This document shows, one piece after another, positions 37,126 to 46,413 of a stretch of 64,000 nt of DNA. The stretch's first letter is position 1. Each line of letters starts with the position of its first letter. The notes under the pieces were generated by a model. It was not told the DNA's origin and did not search any database. It was given only the letters and a program-made list of their open reading frames with translations. This stretch comes from Lysobacterales bacterium (GTDB taxonomy: Bacteria; Pseudomonadota; Gammaproteobacteria; Xanthomonadales; SZUA-36), in assembly GCA_014238945.1 (NCBI GenBank), contig JABAAB010000014.1:62001-126000 (forward strand), read 5' to 3'. The translations under genes were made by a program, and so were the position numbers.

Positions 37126-37734
37126 ATGAAGAAGAGTCAGAAGCAAAAAATATTGCAGGCCAACGTTTCTCCGCTTGAACCCATGCTGGCGGGCTATGTC
37201 TCTTCAGAGCGTGACAAAGAACGGGCAGCAGTGCCGAGTCCGGCACATCTCCTCGTGGGTGAATGCATTGATGAGAAGCATCCATCCCTGACGGGTCGCG
37301 TGCTGGTCCGTTGGGAAGATGACCAATCCAATGAATTCGAACAGTGGGTGCCGGCACTACAGGGCTTGTCGGTCCGGAAACACGATCGGGTACTGCTGCA
37401 ACAGCCACTTAACTGGCCGGAACCGGTGGTCTTTGGTGTTCTGGATGGCTGTCTGGAGCGCCCCGAAACCGAGTATAGTCAAAAACCTTCCGTGGAGCTG
37501 AAACCGGACGAGACACTGCGCATCGAATCACACAATGGACAACCCCTTGTAGAAATTATCCAGAAAAATGACAGTCCCGTGGTACGCCTGCTTTCAGATG
37601 ATGTCAATCTGGATTTGAATGGAAAACTGAGTATCAGTGCACAAAGCATCGATATGCGGGCAAAGCAGGGTCAGTTCAACATCAAGTCAGAGGCCAATGT
37701 AGTGGTCAAGGGTGAGGTAATCGATCTCAACTAG
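37126..37734 (+). CDS. VgrG-tail-like beta-helix protein (DUF6484/DUF3540-like)
   Basis: 202 residues. The N-terminal half (about 45-115) is an OB-fold-like domain found beside DUF2169/PAAR-like genes (LTGRVLVRWEDDQSNEFEQWVPAL). The C-terminal half is a short beta-helix (VNLDLNGKLSISAQSIDM to VVVKGEVIDLN) like the end of VgrG. It may trimerise as a spike extension or adaptor for the PAAR-like cargo. The family name is from memory. Confidence 0.7.
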   Translation: MKKSQKQKILQANVSPLEPMLAGYVSSERDKERAAVPSPAHLLVGECIDEKHPSLTGRVLVRWEDDQSNEFEQWVPALQGLSVRKHDRVLLQQPLNWPEPVVFGVLDGCLERPETEYSQKPSVELKPDETLRIESHNGQPLVEIIQKNDSPVVRLLSDDVNLDLNGKLSISAQSIDMRAKQGQFNIKSEANVVVKGEVIDLN

Positions 37735-37895
37735 CAAAAAAGGGCGCTCAAAAAAGAATGCCCACACCAACAACAAATAATTCAACTCGTGGTCCACTGC
37801 ACCTAGGCGATCGCACGGTTACCGGAACAGAAGGTTATGATGGTAAAAACTGACACCAGTTACAGAGATATTCAAATTTGAACCTTTAACTGAGC

Positions 37896-39434
37896 CTACC
37901 ACGGCCCCTTCAGTGATGCCAAAGGCTGAGCAATTGACTGAAACCGCAACAACCGCGCCATATCCCGATTCCGAAAACTGACAATCGGCATGATACCCAG
38001 TTGCAACATGGCCTCGGCCGAGCGTTCCGGCAGCAGTAATTCTGCGCAGGGCATCATCTTCTGTTCACCGTCCTGTTTATACGAATACGCGGGCAGGCCA
38101 CCGATATCGGTGTTGTGGTCCGGACTCATCTGCCAGCCATATTCGGTAAAGCTGGTTGCGAGCAAGCGGCCACAGGCGAGGGTCGGGTTGACCCATAAAT
38201 AATTTTCGTGCTCATTCGAGTCCAGTTCTTCGAAATCAAAACTGTCGATCTCATCGGCGTTTCGACCATAGGGCAACCGCCCCAGGATGCGGGGTATGGC
38301 CAGACCGATACGCCCGGATACCGGGCTTTGCCTGAGTTGCTCCCAGAACGGGTTCTCCGCCTGTGACCAGTCACTGAACGCGGGTTGCTGTGCCAGTGAC
38401 GGCGTTCCGATCAGTTCACTATCCGCCGCAGCGATTAGTGCCGCGTCCTGCATTTCGACCAGGTTTCCAAGCGTTGCCAACAGGGCGACATCATTGGCAT
38501 CCCCCCCGAAACTGTAGTTACACAGCAACAGGGCATAGCCCTCATCGTCCGCAGCACGCCGGAAGCGGCCGACCAGCAACTGGTACAACCCGGATTCGGC
38601 CATGCCTTCGGCGGATGAAGGCAGACCGGCCAGTAACTCGTCTTTGCTGACATTGCAGACTTTCAGTTTAAGTTCTTCACCCAGTTCCGTTTCCTGCACC
38701 AGGTCATACAGTGAGCGCCACGCGCCTTCGAGTTGCTGGAAATCCGGGTGGTGGAGAATACGGCGCATGGTGCCGGCGATGGCGCTGTCGACCGCATCAA
38801 TCGCGGTATCCACCTTGGGGTCAGGCCCCTGCACAATGTGCGGACCCACCACCCTTTGTAACAGGCTGTCAAGCCGATTCTGTGCAGCAGCTACCGGTGC
38901 GGGTGGCGCACGTCGTTCACCCAGCAGTCGTTCGAACATCTGGTCACCACTTTCCGAACCGGCCTGGCTGTCTTGCGGGGTGGGCTCGGGTTCCGTTGTG
39001 TCCGGTTCGGGAGCAGAGCTTGTCACTTCCGCCAATGCTTCGGCTGAAGTGGCCGGGTCAAGAAGACGCTTGCGCAAATTGCGTAATTCACCGAACAGGG
39101 GCAGGTTGTGGAACAGGTGATCGGGGTGGAAGTCATCCAGGTCCGTGGGCCGAAGCTCAACCACTGAACCCTCGATATCAATTTCGAGCCGGGGTTCAAA
39201 CACCGACCACAACTGGTCAATATTATCTATATCGGTATTTCTGAGCGGTACCTGCATCAGCCAGGCGGGATCATTTGTGTGGTTGCTACCAGCATTGCCG
39301 GAAAATTCACCCAGCACCAGCATCACAAACGGTGAGGACTCTACCCGTTGTGGCTGGTTTCCACCCGCCAGCCCAAATTCAAATTCCATTCTTCCCGGCA
39401 TGTTTCCGATTCCTGTTAATTCAAATGAAGCCAC
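37896..39434 (-). CDS. TssB-TssC fusion lacking the TssC C-terminus
   Basis: 512 residues. Residues about 10-135 match TssB (RMEFEFGLAGG start, PFVMLVLGEFSG strand). A Pro/Glu linker follows, then from about 200 a TssC-like part (ILHHPDFQQLEGAWRSL, PRILGRLPYGRN). It stops just after FRNRDMARLLRFQS, which aligns near residue 365 of the 498-residue TssC of this locus, so about 130 C-terminal residues with the handshake strand are missing. GTG start with AGGGG site; the end looks natural, with no frameshift seen. It may cap, nucleate or modulate the sheath. Diverges from the T6SS kinase gene. Confidence 0.85.
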   Translation of the reverse strand: MASFELTGIGNMPGRMEFEFGLAGGNQPQRVESSPFVMLVLGEFSGNAGSNHTNDPAWLMQVPLRNTDIDNIDQLWSVFEPRLEIDIEGSVVELRPTDLDDFHPDHLFHNLPLFGELRNLRKRLLDPATSAEALAEVTSSAPEPDTTEPEPTPQDSQAGSESGDQMFERLLGERRAPPAPVAAAQNRLDSLLQRVVGPHIVQGPDPKVDTAIDAVDSAIAGTMRRILHHPDFQQLEGAWRSLYDLVQETELGEELKLKVCNVSKDELLAGLPSSAEGMAESGLYQLLVGRFRRAADDEGYALLLCNYSFGGDANDVALLATLGNLVEMQDAALIAAADSELIGTPSLAQQPAFSDWSQAENPFWEQLRQSPVSGRIGLAIPRILGRLPYGRNADEIDSFDFEELDSNEHENYLWVNPTLACGRLLATSFTEYGWQMSPDHNTDIGGLPAYSYKQDGEQKMMPCAELLLPERSAEAMLQLGIMPIVSFRNRDMARLLRFQSIAQPLASLKGPW

Positions 39435-39628
39435 TCAACCCCTACGCTCAGGATAGCAGTTTCAGCTATTGCTTTTGACCCGATTACAAAAACTGCTGAA
39501 AATTATTTTTTAAAATAGTCAACATTATCGAATTTACACCAAAAACTGACGTAGAATACCGGTAACAGGCTGGCCAGTATTGGGCAGCCTTCTTTGTCGT
39601 ATGACTCGCGAGAAAATGATTTTTCTGA

Positions 39629-42600
39629 ATGCCGATTGATATCAACATACCCGGTTTTGAACTGATCAAGGAGATCGGTGCCGGTGGTATGGCCAAGGTA
39701 TACCTTGGTGAGCAAATCATGCTTGAACGTAAGGTGGCGATCAAGATTCTCCACCAGAGGCTTTCGGCCGAGAGTGAAGAATTCAAACAACGATTTTTCT
39801 ATGAGGGCAAGGTACTTGCCAAACTGCAACACGACAACATAGTTTCCATCATTGATATTGGTGAGGCAGATGGCCTGCTGTATATGGCCATGGAGTATGT
39901 TGAAGGCGGTACACTGGCCGACTGGCTAAAGGTACAGCAACTGACCGTAGACCAGGCCATACAAATCTGTGCCAAGACCGGTCTGGCACTGCATGCCACC
40001 CATATGAAAAACATAGTGCACCGGGATTTGAAGCCATCCAATATCCTGTTACGCGATATCCATACCCCTTTATTGACCGACTTCGGTATTGCCCGTCAGA
40101 CAGACCAGGAACATGGCCTGACACAGACGGGCCATATTGTGGGTACCCTGCAGTACATGAGTCCCGAGCAGATACGGGGACTGCACGTCGACCACCGTTC
40201 TGATATCTACAGTCTTGGCCTGATGTTCTATCGCCTGTTGGCTGGCCGTTTGCCATTCCTTGCAACGGGTCATTACGAGCTGTCACGTATGCAGTGCGAG
40301 GAACCGCCACCGCCCTTGCCAGAGGAGATGGGAAGTTTGCAGGGTGTCATGGACGCGATGCTCGCCAAGGATGCCGAGGAACGGTTTGACAGCTGCCTGG
40401 ATTTCTGCAAAGCGGTGCAGAATGTATCGCTCACCAATGAGGACTATGCAACCGAGTTGACCCAGGCCACCAGGGTATACGACTCCAGCATGATGGGTGG
40501 ATCATCTTTTGGTTCACAAAGAAAATCAGGTCCACAGTCGAATCGATTCTCGGACCGTTATTCAGACCGTCATTCGGATCGGACCTCTGGGCAATATTCA
40601 GACCGGAGCAGTGCAAGTACCTCGGGGCAGTACGAACAAACGCGCATGATGGGCTCACAGGATGCGAAACCAAAGTCTGGTTTGAAAAAGATACTCATGT
40701 TTGGTGTCCCGATCATGGCTATTATCGGGGCTGTCGCCTTGTATTTCATGTATGTTTACGAAGCCTCATCAGGCCTTTCCGAGAAAGATCAACGGCGTGT
40801 GGAAAACTATCTGTTCGAGGTCGAGGCCTATATTTCCCAACTCAAAATAGATAGCCCGCCAGGTGAAAACGCGATCGAGGAACTTCGCAAAGCCCAGCGC
40901 CTGGCTCCAGACTGGCAGCCGGTCCTCGACCAGGCCCGGATTATTGCCGAATTTTATGAAACCGATGCCCGTGATCTGATGGATGAAGGCAAGTTTGACG
41001 AGGCATTGGCCGATATATCCAAGGGTCTTGATATTGATCCCGAATATGCGGATCTGGTGCAACTCAGACAGGATATAAACGACCAGGTTGCCGAGGCACA
41101 ACGCCAGGCAGATATTGCTGCTGCATTGCTGGTTGCACGGGATTTCCTGGACAAAGGTATGTTGATTTTGCCCGAAGAAACCAACGCCTATGCCGCATTC
41201 AAACAGGTGACCGCGCTTGATCCGCAAAACGTCGAAGCCAACCAGGGGCTGGACTCCATATTGACGAAGTTGTTGGAAGACACAGTGCAAAGTATTGATA
41301 GTGGTGACCTGTTGGCGGCAGAAAACCAGGTTCAAAATGCTTCCCTGTTGTTTGCCAATTCCATCAGGGTGACCCAGGTCAGATCACGTATTACCGAGGC
41401 ACAGGCCGTGATCAGGGAGCAACAGGAAGTCAATGATTTCCTGGTAATCGCCCGCCAGCAGATGGCCGACAACAAGCTGATCGAACCGGAGTTTGATAAT
41501 GCACTGCACAGCTTTAGGGAGGTTTTGAACCGACAGGATAATGAGGAAGCCAGCAATGGTCTGACAACGATCGCAACCCGATTTGCTGAGCAGGCCAACC
41601 AGGCCATGCAACGCGGAGAGTTCAGAGAGGCCGCAAATCTGGCAGACAATGGCTTGCTGGCTGTACCCGACCATGCCGGTTTATTGCAAATACAACAGGA
41701 TTCATTTGCCCAGTTGGGTGCAAAGGACCAGGAAATTCAGACAAAATTGCAAACCGCCCAACGCCTGGTGTGGTCAGGTGATTTTCTGCCCCCAGGAGAA
41801 AACGCGCTTGATCTGTTCAGGGAAGTGGAAAACCTGGATCCCGGCAATTCACAGGCGGCCAGGGGACTGGCCAGTTTGCCGGACCAGGTGTTTGAAGAGG
41901 CAAATCAACAGCAGCGGCTGGGTAATCTTCGTGGTGCCAGAGATCTGCTTGAAGTTGCACAAAATTCTTTTCCGGGCCAGCCAAGATTTGCCAACCTGAG
42001 GGCGGATATGGAAAGCGCGATCGCACAGCAGCAACAACAGGAACGATTGCAGGATATGCTCGATGCATCGTCCAGGCTGATTGCTACGCGGCCCATGTCA
42101 CTGGATACCATTGACAGTGCAGCCCAGGCGCTAGATGAACTCAATGATGCATTTCCGGGCAATCTGTCCGCGGCCAATCAACGCGCTGACCTGATCAGAG
42201 CCATTAACTCAGATGCGCGCCAGGTCGGTGCCGGTGGCAGCGAGGACGCGGGTTTTGTTCTGCTGAACAGGGGGCTCAGACATTTTGAAGGCAATCAACA
42301 ACTGCTGGCCACACGTGCCGAGTTGCAAAAATCCAAAGATGACCGTCTTGCCCAGGAACGCGTTCAGCGTGCAGCCAGAATGGGCCAGTTGGCCATTGAT
42401 GCCGTTCCATGGGGTGAAGTGACGGAGATCAAGGACTCACAGGGAAATACGGTCCAGGTGCTTCCAACCAGCCGCTCCACACCGATGCTGGTGTCGCTGG
42501 AGGCAGGGAACTATACCGTGTCTATCAAGAACAGCGATGGGGGCTCACCGCAGAATCTGTCGGTTAGCGTGGTTGCTCAGCAGGTCGAAACTGCCATTGC

Positions 42601-42658
42601 AGAATTTGAATCATTGACCGCAGATGAATATTTTGAGAGGTCGAGTTGGTGGCAATAA
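39629..42658 (+). CDS. PpkA-like membrane Ser/Thr kinase with TPR-like repeats and PEGA domain
   Basis: 1009 residues. The Hanks-type kinase domain (about 8-270) is complete: glycine loop EIGAGGMAKVY, K39, HRD 131-133, DFG 151-153. A Ser/Arg/Tyr-rich linker with repeated SDR motifs (about 305-335) leads to one membrane helix (about 352-378). The outer part has four repeats of about 105 residues beginning near 397, 503, 608 and 710, then a PEGA-like domain near 915-1000. Expected to phosphorylate the FHA protein TagH on sensing envelope stress; PppA is the counter-enzyme. It overlaps the exported repeat protein gene downstream by 13 bp. Confidence 0.9.
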   Translation: MPIDINIPGFELIKEIGAGGMAKVYLGEQIMLERKVAIKILHQRLSAESEEFKQRFFYEGKVLAKLQHDNIVSIIDIGEADGLLYMAMEYVEGGTLADWLKVQQLTVDQAIQICAKTGLALHATHMKNIVHRDLKPSNILLRDIHTPLLTDFGIARQTDQEHGLTQTGHIVGTLQYMSPEQIRGLHVDHRSDIYSLGLMFYRLLAGRLPFLATGHYELSRMQCEEPPPPLPEEMGSLQGVMDAMLAKDAEERFDSCLDFCKAVQNVSLTNEDYATELTQATRVYDSSMMGGSSFGSQRKSGPQSNRFSDRYSDRHSDRTSGQYSDRSSASTSGQYEQTRMMGSQDAKPKSGLKKILMFGVPIMAIIGAVALYFMYVYEASSGLSEKDQRRVENYLFEVEAYISQLKIDSPPGENAIEELRKAQRLAPDWQPVLDQARIIAEFYETDARDLMDEGKFDEALADISKGLDIDPEYADLVQLRQDINDQVAEAQRQADIAAALLVARDFLDKGMLILPEETNAYAAFKQVTALDPQNVEANQGLDSILTKLLEDTVQSIDSGDLLAAENQVQNASLLFANSIRVTQVRSRITEAQAVIREQQEVNDFLVIARQQMADNKLIEPEFDNALHSFREVLNRQDNEEASNGLTTIATRFAEQANQAMQRGEFREAANLADNGLLAVPDHAGLLQIQQDSFAQLGAKDQEIQTKLQTAQRLVWSGDFLPPGENALDLFREVENLDPGNSQAARGLASLPDQVFEEANQQQRLGNLRGARDLLEVAQNSFPGQPRFANLRADMESAIAQQQQQERLQDMLDASSRLIATRPMSLDTIDSAAQALDELNDAFPGNLSAANQRADLIRAINSDARQVGAGGSEDAGFVLLNRGLRHFEGNQQLLATRAELQKSKDDRLAQERVQRAARMGQLAIDAVPWGEVTEIKDSQGNTVQVLPTSRSTPMLVSLEAGNYTVSIKNSDGGSPQNLSVSVVAQQVETAIAEFESLTADEYFERSSWWQ

Positions 42659-43914
42659 AACGGTTCAAAACCCTGGGGTTGATCGTGTTCAACATGCTGA
42701 TGTTGTCTTTTTTATCCACGGCACAGGCAGAATTCAAACGCGATTACACCGTGGCGAAAAAATCCTTTGAAGACGGCGAATACCAGGATGCCATCAAGAA
42801 ATTGAAGTCGGCCATTGCAGATAATCCCGAATCGGCTGCCAGGGTCAAGCTTTATGGCATGCGTTTTGACTCATATTTACCCCATTACTTCCTTGGTCAG
42901 TCATATTTCAGACTGGGTGACTGTGCTGCGGCGATTTCGGCCTGGAACCAGGCAATCAATGCCGGTGTGATCCAGGAGCAGGATGAATTTGCACAGATGG
43001 AAAGTGATTTGAGGGACTGCAACACCCAGGGTATTGATATCACTGCGATCGCTCAGCAGGCCAATGACGATATTGATTCCCTCGATGACGCAATTGTAAG
43101 GTATTCCGGATTGCAAAATGAGAGCTTGCTGGCGCGTGAATGGGCGGCCACGTGGCAGCCTGATCTGAGCCTTGCTCAGCAGCTTGCAACCACGCTAAGA
43201 CAACGGTTGACCGTGGCAACGAATGATATTGAGCCGGACGCGATAAAGGCAATAAGCAATGAAGCCCAACAGGGTGCAATTGCACTCAATGGGCGCGAAG
43301 GACTTGCGCGGGCCCAGGTGGCGGCCATCCAGGCGGAAAGCGCCGAGAATAAAAGACTTGCTCTAGAGGATGCCAGGCGGGGTTTACAGAACTCAATCCG
43401 AACCGCACAGGCGGTAGACAAACCCCAGGGTGGTAGTACCCAGATGAGCACCCTGTTGACGGACCTTAACAACCAGATTGCTTTCGGTGAGAATCTTGGA
43501 TCAACTGCCCCCGAACTTAACATCAGGGAACAGACCCAAATTATTGACAATGTCCTGAGACGCTATAACGTCGCCGTGCAGGACTGGAACGCCCAACAGC
43601 AAAGCATTGCCCAACGGACCCCGCCACCTGACCTGAAGAAGATTGCTGAAGCATTTTTTTCCGGCGATTATGAAACGGCCGCCCGGCTTGCCGACCCCGA
43701 AGAATTCAGCGAGGATAGGGCACGGATTCAGGCCCTCCTGTTCCGTGCTGCGGCCAATCACAAGCTATATGTGCGCAATGGCGAGCAACAGTCATCAACC
43801 CTGAGCCAGGTTCAAAGCGATATCCGCGCCATCAAGCGGATGAACAGTGGTTTTTCACCCTACATCGCGGCGTTTTCACCCAGTTTTCTTTCCTTGTTTC
43901 GGCAGTCGGGTTAA
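42646..43914 (+). CDS. Exported TPR-like repeat protein, kinase partner
   Basis: 422 residues beginning TTG-GTG (42646 or 42649) after a GAGAGG site. The signal peptide ends near TAQA-E. One TPR unit (YTVAKKSFEDGEYQDAIKKL) and a YGMRFDSYLPHYFLGQSYF block lie in the first 110 residues; the rest is helical and Gln/Ala-rich. Coupled to the kinase gene, so it may be the periplasmic partner of the kinase sensor region, much as TagQRST act upstream of PpkA in Pseudomonas (analogy, not homology). A frameshifted relative lies at 44.6 kb. Confidence 0.75.
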   Translation: MVAIKRFKTLGLIVFNMLMLSFLSTAQAEFKRDYTVAKKSFEDGEYQDAIKKLKSAIADNPESAARVKLYGMRFDSYLPHYFLGQSYFRLGDCAAAISAWNQAINAGVIQEQDEFAQMESDLRDCNTQGIDITAIAQQANDDIDSLDDAIVRYSGLQNESLLAREWAATWQPDLSLAQQLATTLRQRLTVATNDIEPDAIKAISNEAQQGAIALNGREGLARAQVAAIQAESAENKRLALEDARRGLQNSIRTAQAVDKPQGGSTQMSTLLTDLNNQIAFGENLGSTAPELNIREQTQIIDNVLRRYNVAVQDWNAQQQSIAQRTPPPDLKKIAEAFFSGDYETAARLADPEEFSEDRARIQALLFRAAANHKLYVRNGEQQSSTLSQVQSDIRAIKRMNSGFSPYIAAFSPSFLSLFRQSG

Positions 43915-43986
43915 CACAACCAAAGCGATTTTATATTGATCGGTCCAGACTGGTCTGTATACATAACCAATTTGGTATCGACTTGA

Positions 43987-44011
43987 ACGATAATTGAAGC
44001 TCCCTTATCGT
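43987..44011. promoter_or_regulatory. Inverted repeat upstream of IPTL-CTERM remnant
   Basis: ACGATAA-N11-TTATCGT, a 7-bp perfect inverted repeat in the 191-bp spacer after the kinase operon. It could be an operator or a transcript-end hairpin. No U-run follows. Confidence 0.35.
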
Positions 44012-44105
44012 GTGGAACGTTGCGTGTCTGTCGAACAAATTTCATAAATGACGCGTAATTAACAACAATTACATTTGTGCAAAATCATAAGTCAGGAGCG
44101 TAATA

Positions 44106-44382
44106 ATGAATAAGTTCAAGAATGCCGGCACGGCATTGATCGTGGCCGGTGCCTCGGCATGTATTTCAGCGGGCGAATTACCCAGTACAGAAAACATGCA
44201 GGGATTGCAGTTCTGTTGAGTATGAAAGCCCGATCACTACCGACGACTTCCCCGGTGTAGTAACCATCCTGGACCCGGTTCGGATACCGACTCTCAACCA
44301 GTGGTCATTGTTGTTGCTGGCATTGTTGATGGGTTGGATGGGTTACCGTGGACTGCGCAGGGTGCCTGTAAAGCGCAGTTAG
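44106..44382 (+). pseudogene. Frameshifted IPTL-CTERM sorted protein remnant
   Basis: ATG 44106 has an ideal ribosome site (TAAGTCAGGAG) and starts a signal-peptide-like sequence that stops at 44219. The next frame continues to 44382 and ends with IPTLNQW, a hydrophobic helix and basic tail, the classic IPTL-CTERM sorting signal read by an exosortase. Joined by one frameshift they give only about 90 residues, with almost no functional domain between signals, so an internal deletion plus frameshift is likely. A clean terminator follows. A sequencing error is the alternative for the frame change. Confidence 0.65.
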
Positions 44383-44402
44383 CTTAGATGCGGATATAGC
44401 GC

Positions 44403-44436
44403 AAAAAACGGCGGTCTTCGGGTCGCCGTTTTTTTT
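44403..44436 (+). terminator. Rho-independent terminator
   Basis: AACGGCG...CGCCGTT stem closed by a cUUCGg tetraloop, extended by A-U pairs and followed by a run of T. Located 20 bp after the IPTL-CTERM remnant stop. The best terminator in the window. Confidence 0.9.
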
Positions 44437-44631
44437 GGTTTTTATTCTCTAAAGCCTGGGGATTACTGCCAAACGGGTCAGGTGTGAACTGGCTCACAGA
44501 AAACCGGTATTGCTTTTAGGATAATCAAGTCTCAATAGACTCAATATGAGCCCTGATAGGATCAAAGTTGTTATGGTATTGATGACTTGTGATAATGTTC
44601 TTGGTAATTATCCATCTAAAAGACTAGATTG

Positions 44632-45456
44632 ATGAAGACATATATTAAGTTTATTGGACTGATGGCTGGGTTGGCAAGCAGCCTCAATGCGGCAGAGCTT
44701 CCATGTGAAAGGCATTACGCCACCGCGATGGACAAGATGTCTGAGGGGAATTACGTGGAAGCATCTGCCGAACTTCAGCGGGCAATCCGCCCCCCAGCCT
44801 CGATGAACCCGAATACCTGCCTTATATCCACCTGGCAGTTACAAGTTTCAAGGCGGAACGATTCCGTACCGCGCGCAAATCCCTGATACAAAGCCAGGTA
44901 TACGGTATGTCGGCCCAAAGCGAAGCCGGTACCCGGTTGATCAACGAATATGCGGCAAATATCATGACGGCATCAGCCGCCGGTGAGGATGAGCCTTTTC
45001 CCGATGTTGCGGGTGTCAGCTATCGTGATTTTGAACGACAGGAGTTCACATTGACAGACGAAAGTGTAGAACTTATCCGCTCTGCAGTATTAAAACGATG
45101 TGCCGTATCCGCTGATGTCGACAAGAATAAACTCCCATGGTATTTCCATTATGAATTCGGTGTTGACCTGATGGAAGCAGGTGACGCTCAAAGGGCACTG
45201 GATGCCTTTGTGCTGGGTGCGAATGTTCGTGAAAGCTCAAAACGAGGTAAACGAATGTATGGCATGTGGTTCGTCGATTATCTGCCTTACTATCAGATTG
45301 CCCTGGCCCACGCCAAACTTGGCAATTGGGAACATGCTCAGGATGCCATTCGGGTTTCTGAACAATTCGGGGAATTCTCTGGCAGATCCCGACTACGACA
45401 GTTTTGTCACACTGGACCAATTGATTAACTCCCGGCTTGAGGAAACAGACTCCTGA
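44632..45456 (+). pseudogene. Exported repeat protein with two frameshifts
   Basis: Begins at ATG 44632 with a signal peptide (ending about SLNAAELP). The frame is broken at a run of six C (44790-44795); the correct frame continues PPSLDEPEYLPYIHLAV and so on. A second break near GGGG (45369-45372) is needed to reach the stop at 45456 (end LINSRLEETDS). The restored protein, about 274 residues, shares the YGM-F--YLP-Y block and following helix with the exported repeat protein at 42.6 kb. Both breaks are at homopolymers, so assembly error is a serious alternative to true decay. Confidence 0.7.
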
Positions 45457-45653
45457 GGCAGTCCCTGGCAGGTTCTACCATCATTAAAGCGAGTTGTTAA
45501 CGGATAGCAGTTCACGTTATACCGGCAGCACCATGGAAAGACAGCAGGCTCGCGCGGTTTTGGCGTGAAAATTCCGCCAAACTTGTTTATGCTTAATGAA
45601 GGGAGAGACAGTCGCATGAAATCATCAGGATTGGTTGGCGGCTCGTAATAGTC

Positions 45654-46394
45654 ATGAAATTGTTTACTTTTCTACCAACAAACCCGCAGACGATTCTTTG
45701 GATCGTCATTCTGTCCTGTTTAGTTCCTGTCGGAATATTGGGCGCTGATGATACGGTGACGGAATATACCCCGGAAGAATTTGGTATCAGTCTGGGAATG
45801 TCCGAACAGGCTATGTTGACTTCCCTGGTAAACCAGGGATTCTCATTCAAAGCCGGCGGCAAGTACAAGAAAATTGGCGGTTCCAGGGTGTTGGATATGA
45901 TGTTCGACTATATTCTGTCAGTCGAGGAAGACAATGGTGCGGTCGATATCTGGTCATCTGCCAATGTGATCCTCGGAGTGAAGAATGGGGCATTGACCTT
46001 GGTAGAGGAATATTATGAATTCACGACCAAAGAGGCTGAACAGACATTTGAGGAAATGACGGAATTATTTGACGATGAACTGATCAGGGTAACCAACACA
46101 AAATCCAACAAGAGTATCTGGACCAATAAGCAACGGCGGCTTGATGATCAGTGGCAGTCAATTCACTGGTTGAGCCTGCAGGGTGACTCCCGTTTTAAAG
46201 AAGAAAACTCCAGGCAACGGGTCTGGCGCGATGGTAGCCGTTATGTGGCCATGTCGCTGCGCCACGCCAAGACCAAGGTGGGGCGCAAAATCAGAAGCAA
46301 GAAAGTCATACTGTTAATGCATGCGGATTGGTGTGCATATCCCATGTTCGAAGATATGCATCCCAATAACGAGTTTGACTGCCCATCCAGTTGA
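45654..46394 (+). CDS. Exported protein of unknown function
   Basis: 246 residues with an N-terminal hydrophobic segment (about 12-30) typical of a signal peptide or anchor. I do not recognise the mature part: mixed alpha/beta, Lys/Arg-rich near 180-225, four Trp, two Cys near the C-terminus (CAY and FDCPSS). The ribosome site is weak. It follows the broken repeat protein and may belong to the same set of envelope accessory genes. Confidence 0.6.
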   Translation: MKLFTFLPTNPQTILWIVILSCLVPVGILGADDTVTEYTPEEFGISLGMSEQAMLTSLVNQGFSFKAGGKYKKIGGSRVLDMMFDYILSVEEDNGAVDIWSSANVILGVKNGALTLVEEYYEFTTKEAEQTFEEMTELFDDELIRVTNTKSNKSIWTNKQRRLDDQWQSIHWLSLQGDSRFKEENSRQRVWRDGSRYVAMSLRHAKTKVGRKIRSKKVILLMHADWCAYPMFEDMHPNNEFDCPSS

Positions 46395-46413
46395 CTTGCT
46401 GCCAGTAAAAAAT

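Noticed and set aside
37871..37882. TTCAAATTTGAA palindrome after the TssB-TssC fusion
   Set aside because: AT-rich palindrome without U-tail, at a convergent gene end; too likely by chance to annotate.
7295..43914. Phage or contractile-tailocin origin of the sheath and baseplate genes
   Set aside because: TssJ, TssK, TssL, TssM and ClpV are all present, so this is a T6SS; no capsid, terminase or lysis genes.
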